Assembly: GCA_025062325.1 (NCBI GenBank)
Contig: JANXAL010000115.1
Span: 1 to 47,636 of the forward strand
DNA from: Roseiflexus sp.
GTDB taxonomy: Bacteria > Chloroflexota > Chloroflexia > Chloroflexales > Roseiflexaceae
Reading direction: 5' to 3'
DNA: 47,636 nt
Positions within the stretch are counted from its first letter, which is position 1. Each line of letters begins with the position of its first letter. The notes beneath the pieces are model-generated. The model did not search any database. It worked only from the letters and a program-made list of their open reading frames with translations, and was not told where the DNA came from. The position numbers and the translations under genes are program-made. Of this stretch, positions 42,318 through 47,636 are shown in pieces.

Positions 42318-42660
42318 GGTTAACGAATAACGAATGGGTCAACGAATGGAGAAGCAAGTAAACGAATGGGTCAACGAATGGGGGAGCGAATAAACGAATG
42401 GGGTCAACGAATGGGACAGCGAATAAATGAATGGCGAATGATTGCATGGTTGCCATACGCTGAGCGGAACAGCGCTGTTGGCGAACAGGAAACGAATAAG
42501 CGAAGGGTCAAATGATCGAATGGTCTTCGCGTCTTGAAAGGGGTGGCATGAACGAAGGGGGAAGTGAATAAATGCATGGATAGGAATGATCTTTGCGTCT
42601 CGAAAGGGATGGCGTTGTCAACGAATGAGGAAGCGAATGAATGGCGAATAGGCGAATGAC
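42318..42660. repeat. cgaatg repeat array with a longer embedded unit
   Basis: This 340-base stretch is built of cgaatgg, ggtcaacgaatg, gcgaataa and similar units, the largest such array in the window. A longer unit recurs at about 65-90-base spacing: cttcgcgtcttgaaagg (about 42525), ctttgcgtctcgaaagg (about 42590), and weaker copies at about 42680 and 42750. The part 42166-42317 before it holds the terminator. No gene is seen between 42166 and 42798. Confidence 0.7.
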
Positions 42661-42798
42661 TAACCAGTATTGGTCGGTTTCTGTCTCTCGAAATGGACGG
42701 TATGTTGCAGCGGGAAAAACGATACGATGCAACAACAGGCGTTGCTCGGTTTGTATATCTCGGAACGGACAGCATCTAGACGGCCACGCATTACTGGC

Positions 42799-43572
42799 AT
42801 GCCCATGAATGAGACGTTTCGTCCCAGACTGCAACCGCATTGGCGATGCACCCAGACCGGCGGCGGGCGCCTGGTCGTGACGCCAGACGGTCTGCGTTTG
42901 GTCGTAGCTGGTGCGACGAGTCGGCGCTACGCCAATGCGCAGATCGATGACTACACCGGTTTACCGCGTGAGCGTTTTCCCTGGCGCGCACCGCTGCGCA
43001 TGACTGTTGTGGCGCGAGTAGGGACGCCTATTCTGGGAACGGCGGGCTTCGGCTTCTGGAATGCGCCCATTTCGCCGGTCGGCAGGGTGTTGCCGGTGCT
43101 GCCTGCTGCAATCTGGTTCTTTTACGCTTCGCCACCTGCTGATATGCCGCTTGCGTATGGCGTCCCCGGCTACGGTTGGAAAGTCGCCACAATCGACGCC
43201 ACGACCCGTCATGCGCTGGCGTGGGCGCCAGCAGCGCCGTTCGTGCTGCTGGCGAATCGATTGCCCGGCGTGTACGACCGGCTCTGGCAGCGCGTTCAGC
43301 GCGCATTGGCGGTCAGCGAAGCGCTCATCCCGCCGCCAGACGACACGTTCCGCGCCTACACGCTCGAATGGCTCACCAGTGGCGCGCGTTTTTTGATCGA
43401 TGGTCAGGTCGTCCACGAAACCGATTGTGCACCGCGTGGTCCGCTCGGTTTCGTGGCGTGGGTCGATAACCAGTGGCTGATCGCCACGCCGCGCGGCAGG
43501 TTCGGCTGGGGGCTGCACGCCGTGCCGGGAGCGCAGTGGATGGAGGTGGCAGGGGTGAGGATTGAGGGGTGA
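42799..43572 (+). CDS. Conserved-looking protein of unknown function, possible jelly-roll fold
   Basis: A 257-residue protein I do not recognise by name. It is rich in Trp, Gly, Arg and Pro, has no signal peptide or membrane helix, and its end (YTLEWLTSGARFLIDGQVVH then GFVAWVDNQW) resembles the strand pattern of GH16-like or other concanavalin-type beta-sandwich proteins, where a polar chain binds a sugar. No catalytic Glu pair (ExDxE) is visible, so enzyme activity is doubtful. Start is the ATG at 42799 or 42805; sequence upstream in frame is repeat-derived. Codon use looks like its neighbours. The nearby large protease gene is separated by 190 bases. Confidence 0.6.
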   Translation: MPMNETFRPRLQPHWRCTQTGGGRLVVTPDGLRLVVAGATSRRYANAQIDDYTGLPRERFPWRAPLRMTVVARVGTPILGTAGFGFWNAPISPVGRVLPVLPAAIWFFYASPPADMPLAYGVPGYGWKVATIDATTRHALAWAPAAPFVLLANRLPGVYDRLWQRVQRALAVSEALIPPPDDTFRAYTLEWLTSGARFLIDGQVVHETDCAPRGPLGFVAWVDNQWLIATPRGRFGWGLHAVPGAQWMEVAGVRIEG

Positions 43573-43762
43573 GAGCGAAAAATTGGTAGCAGGGGTGCTT
43601 AAGTACCGATAGGCTCTGGGACCTTCGTTTGAAAGCTGGTAGTACAAGATCTCCATTGATTAGTCGTATCGCCAAGAACTACACTGTAGCCATGGCAGTA
43701 TCTGTGGACAATGATTCATAAAGCCCTGCTGTCAATCCTATCCTCTGCGAGGACGTGAGATT

Positions 43763-46700
43763 ATGCCATATATGCTTCGTACCAGACTTCTTGTGGTGAT
43801 AGCGCTTCTCGCGCTGATTGTGTCCGCTACTGCTTTACCGAAGCATCGAGTTGATGCTTCACCAGGTCATGAACCAACTAGCACGCCAGACCCGCAAGAC
43901 ATGCTTAATCTGGCGGCAGATGCTGAGAAAGAGTATAATGACGATTTTTTTCTCTATAGAAGAACCCTCAGACTATTCAGTTATCGCATTTTCGGGAGAA
44001 AGGGTTCGGAGAATTCCTGGTGAAAATGACCAGGTGCGATTGCTGGTCCAATTTAAAGACGCTCCAATGAGCTTGAAGATGCGTGCATTTAGCGGCAATC
44101 AACGCCTACAATCGGTAATGATCTCTGCTTATGCCGATTTCTTGCGTTCTTCCCATGCTTCGTTTGTAAGATCACTCGCGCAAAACAAAATTGTATACAA
44201 CAAAAGTCATTCGTATACTTTCTTATTCAATGGGGTATCGATTTCGACAAGCATGGCTAATTATCACCAGATTGCCAGCTTGCCGGAGGTGGCGGCAGTC
44301 TACCCGGACTTTCAGGTAAGATCAACCCTTAATGATAGCGTTCCCCTCATTGGAGCTCCGCAGTTGTGGGCGTTGAACGATCAGAATGGTCAACCTGTAC
44401 GTGGACGCGGCATACGAGTTGCAGTGATTGATTCAGGCATTGACTACACTCATCCCGATTTGGGAGGTTGCTTCGGTCCGGGCTGCAAGGTAGCAGGCGG
44501 TTACGATTTCTACAACGGCGATGCTGATCCATTCGACGACAACGGTCATGGAACGCATGTCGCCGGGATTATCGCTGCAAACGGAACCATCAAAGGAGTG
44601 GCGCCGGAAGCCACTCTACTGGCGTACAAAGTGCTCGGTCAGGACGGTACTGGGTGGGCAAGCACTGTTATTGCCGCACTTGAGGCTGCTGTCAATCCCG
44701 ATGGCGACCCAATGACCGCTGACGGCGCTCACGTCATTAACATGAGCTTGGGTGGAGGCGGCAATCCCGATGATCCGCTCAGTCAGGCGGTTGATCAGGC
44801 TGTGCAGCAGGGCAGCGTGGTGGTCGTGGCAGCGGGCAATGAAGGCGGTTATGCTACAATCGGATCGCCAGGATCGGCGCGTCGTGCGATTACTGTGGCG
44901 GCTTCGACGAAATACGACGCACGTGCAAACTTCAGCTCGCGCGGACCAATACCCGCGTACTGGGATATTATCAAACCGGACTTGATCGCTCCGGGCGTGG
45001 ATATTTCTTCTACAACGCCATCTGGTTACCAGTCGTTCAGCGGCACCAGTATGGCTGCGCCCCATGTTGCCGGAGCGGCGGCATTGTTACGTCAGGTCCG
45101 ACCTTCCTGGCAACCTGACGATATCAAAGCAAACCTGATGAATAACACTCTCAACATTGGACTGGATGTTTTCTCGCAGGGTGTTGGTCGCTTGCAGGTC
45201 AATCGAGCCGCTTCTGCTAACACGCTTATTCAACCGGCATCGCTCTCTTTTGGCATGAGTGATCTCAGTCAGGAGATATGGCAATCACAACGTGTTATAA
45301 CCATCTCCAACCTCTCATCGGTCTCGCACAACTATGTCCTCACTGCCACGACTCCACTTACTCAAGGCATTCGTGTTGAGATCGTTCCTGATACATTCAC
45401 TCTTGCAGGTGGAACCTCTCGTCAGGTTACGGTGAAGCTCCGGGTTACAAATGATCAGGTTCCTGTTGCAAATGATCCGCCGCACGCATATAGCGGGACG
45501 ATTTTTATCAGCAATGGAGAACAGACATGGCGAGCGCCTTACGCTTTTTTTAAGATGTATCGCTTGAATATGACATTCGCAAATGGTAATCCGTATTTGT
45601 TGATCATCCACGACAGAAATGAATACGAGAGGTATTATATGCAGGGATTGGATTTTTTGTATGGTCAGACGCAATTTTGGGTTTATCTTCCCGAAGGGAC
45701 TTATGATATTGTTGGTTTCTACACAGGAACGGCGGGATGGAACATCTATGAATCCGTTCAGGTGTACGAAGATACGTCTGTAGTAATAGACAGAAATAAC
45801 ATGAATAAGGTAGTGTCTCTAAGAGCATTCGATCACCTTAATCGATCTCTAGAGTTAAATAGAGAATCTAATGATGGTAGATTCTTTCTTTCCTTAGCCA
45901 ACCAAGAATTTACAATAGGATTATCTTCGGTTGATTGTAATCGGTTTGTTGGATGTCCTCCTACCATACAAACCAGCAGTTTCTCGTCGTATTACAGAAT
46001 TGACGCCGTAGTGCCAGTGAAAAGCGTACGAGAAGGACGTTTGCACTATTATGAAATCAATTATCATATTGTCGATGGTCTGAACCAAAGCGTGACGCTT
46101 CAAAATGACCCGTCGGAATTTCGCAATGTTCGCCTTGACTTTCGCCCAAACCCGGAGAAAGGAAAGAATGTTAGAATTTCTCCATCATGGTGGGTCAACG
46201 TTGCCCAGTGTCGAGTTTGGTTTTTTTATACGCTAAAAACTTGGGAAGATTGGTGGACAAATACAGAAGGGGTCACCGTCCATTTGAAACCGATACAATT
46301 GAACAGAGGCTGTCCAAATGGTATCGATTTTGCCACATCGTTTGTGGTCGCGCAATCCAGAGAATTGAACAACTGGAACTACCTTACTCCGGCTCTGTTT
46401 GTGCCAGCGGAGGATGTGAGGATCCGCCAGGGCTATTTTTCCATAAACGACGATATCGCCCCAATGCACATACTCCCCGACATCGTGCAGTCTAATCTGC
46501 TCGTCGGTGGCGCTCCGCCGCATTGGGCGGGAAGAATTACTACTGAGAATGGGTATTATCATCTTGAACCGTCCTACGTTCCTAGAATTGGTGATCTATG
46601 GAAGTGGAGCGTTTTTCGCGGCTTTGTTCTTGATCAGGGTTTATCTACAGTTTTTACGCCGGTAACGTACACTATTGAGCTCGATAATATTAAGGTTCAT

Positions 46701-47549
46701 CAATCTATTCTGCCGTACGGCTGGGATATTACATCTGTGCCTATACTTCCCACTACTCCCGGAAACCTTACGATAACCTTTGCTCATCACGGATACCACG
46801 TAGATAATGTAATTGGACGGGGAATTGCTGTCTATCATACGAATTCATCTCGTCCTGACAATCAACCACCGTATCTGGTGACGTTAAATGTCTTGAACGG
46901 ATCATTTATGTCAGGCAGAGTGTCCAAATCTGGTCTGATTCGATTTAGCGTCGGCGATAATACGAGTCTTCTGCAGGTTAAGATGTTTCTAAGAGCTCCA
47001 GGCGGTAATTGGGAACGTATTCCTCTGACTTATGACGGATCATTTTATACGGCACACCTCTCGGATTCATCTCTTGAAGCATCTTTACAACCCCAACTCA
47101 TCAGCATTCGCATTGAAGCAGAAGATCTGGTAGGCAATCAGTTCTCATACACGCTGGAGCCAGCTTTTGTTCTGCAAACCCTGATACCGCCCGCTATCAC
47201 AAGCGCAGATAGGACAACGTTCGATGCGGGGCAGTACAACGCATTCACCATCACAACAAGCGGCAACCCTGCGCCAGAAGTGAGGATCATTGGTCGCCTG
47301 CCGGATGGACTAAACTTTGACGCCGCTACCGCGACTATTCACGGAACGCCTTCTTCCGAGACCGGCGGTGTTTATCCGCTCATCATCGTCGCCAGAAATG
47401 ATGTTGAACCGGATGCCGTACAGCGCTTCACGCTAATCGTCAACTCTCCTGCACCAACAGGCACTGCTACGCCGACGCCGAGCGCCACTCCGACAAGCAC
47501 ACCAATCAGACCATCAACCAACATGTTTCTGCCGCTCGTAGTTCGATAG
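43763..47549 (+). CDS. Large secreted S8 serine protease, signal peptide and enzyme in different frames
   Basis: The ATG at 43763 (GAGG upstream) gives a signal peptide (MPYMLRTRLLVVIALLALIV then SATALPKHRVDA) and a short spacer ending in YNDDFF. At a T7 run (43945-43951) the frame is lost; one T fewer would join it to SIEEPSDYSVIAFSGERVRR. The rest is a complete subtilisin: Asp in VAVIDSGIDYTHPD (codon 44430), His in DNGHGTHVAG (44547), Ser in SGTSMAAPHVAG (45048), Asn in AAGNEGG. After it come an fn3-like region and a long AT-rich stretch of unknown domains, a He_PIG-type immunoglobulin-like domain, a Thr/Pro-rich linker (TPTPSATPTSTP) and a C-terminal FLPLVVR. About 1260 residues if joined. 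It may be a pseudogene, a phase-variable gene or expressed by slippage. Confidence 0.8.
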
Positions 47550-47636
47550 GGTGCCGCAGGGTCATGCTACAGATGATGGTCGAGAATGAGTGCGAGGGTC
47601 TGGAACCATGTCTGTATCGCGGCTCATCCTGTACGC

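Noticed and set aside
42318-42660. CRISPR array
   Set aside because: Units vary in length and sequence, there are no unique spacers of regular size, and no cas genes are present.
43818-43951. First 45 codons of the long protease frame as the true N-terminus
   Set aside because: No signal peptide there, while the overlapping frame from 43763 has a clear one; the joint is at the T7 tract.

Overview
The window looks like the chromosome of a filamentous anoxygenic phototroph of the Chloroflexota, most likely Roseiflexus or a close relative. That assignment is inferred from gene content and was not tested by any search. The pointers are an anaerobic bacteriochlorophyll cluster (BchE, BchJ and a radical SAM/SPASM protein) beside a CrtI-type carotenoid desaturase, a Thermus-like B-family (ba3) cytochrome oxidase, an ArsA ATPase with a C-terminal HSP20-like domain, and a secreted protease ending in a Thr/Pro-rich linker plus FLPLVVR. 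Intergenic regions carry many hairpins and low-complexity repeats. I saw no tRNA, rRNA, CRISPR array, phage or intact transposase.

Layout. 1-5.4 kb (minus): a cation ATPase module (DUF5132-like protein, HMA2-like protein, 1184-aa P2-type ATPase) running 4 bases from a divergent metK that is cut by the window edge. 5.5-8.8 kb: a PAS-like protein, an aminotransferase and a metallo-beta-lactamase-fold hydrolase, with a block of palindromic repeat elements. 9.1-14.2 kb (minus): bchJ, radical SAM/SPASM gene, bchE, crtI-like desaturase. 14.2-16.5 kb: an array of four perfect hairpins, then a DegS/DegU-type two-component pair on the plus strand. 16.7-18.8 kb: an XRE regulator overlapping a solute-binding lipoprotein. 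19.0-19.4 kb: two copies of a 173-bp palindromic element. 19.6-22.9 kb (minus): SCO1, CoxIIa, CoxII and CoxI of a ba3 oxidase. 23.2-29.1 kb (minus): DUF59 and ArsA, a polytopic membrane subtilisin, and a tandem ThyX-like protein. 29.3-32.6 kb: an exported intradiol-dioxygenase-like protein and an L-lactate permease. 32.8-36.5 kb (minus): a broken vapC with intact vapB, a two-gene unit of a stand-alone target-recognition protein and a wHTH/PD-(D/E)XK protein, and a baeRF protein. 36.6-40.2 kb: a histidine kinase, a LarA-family protein and a second, wholly decayed toxin-antitoxin pair. 40.2-47.6 kb: an S9 peptidase, an unknown protein and a very large secreted S8 protease whose signal peptide is separated from the enzyme by a T7-tract frameshift.

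Links between genes. BchE makes ring E of bacteriochlorophyll without oxygen, and BchJ and the desaturase fit the same pigment programme. SCO1 would load copper into the CuA site of the oxidase subunit next to it. Lactate permease and the LarA-family protein both point to lactate or a related hydroxy acid, although they are 6 kb apart. The least explained parts are the radical SAM/SPASM gene inside the pigment cluster, the target-recognition/nuclease pair without a methyltransferase, the tandem ThyX-like protein and the protease fused to about eleven membrane helices.
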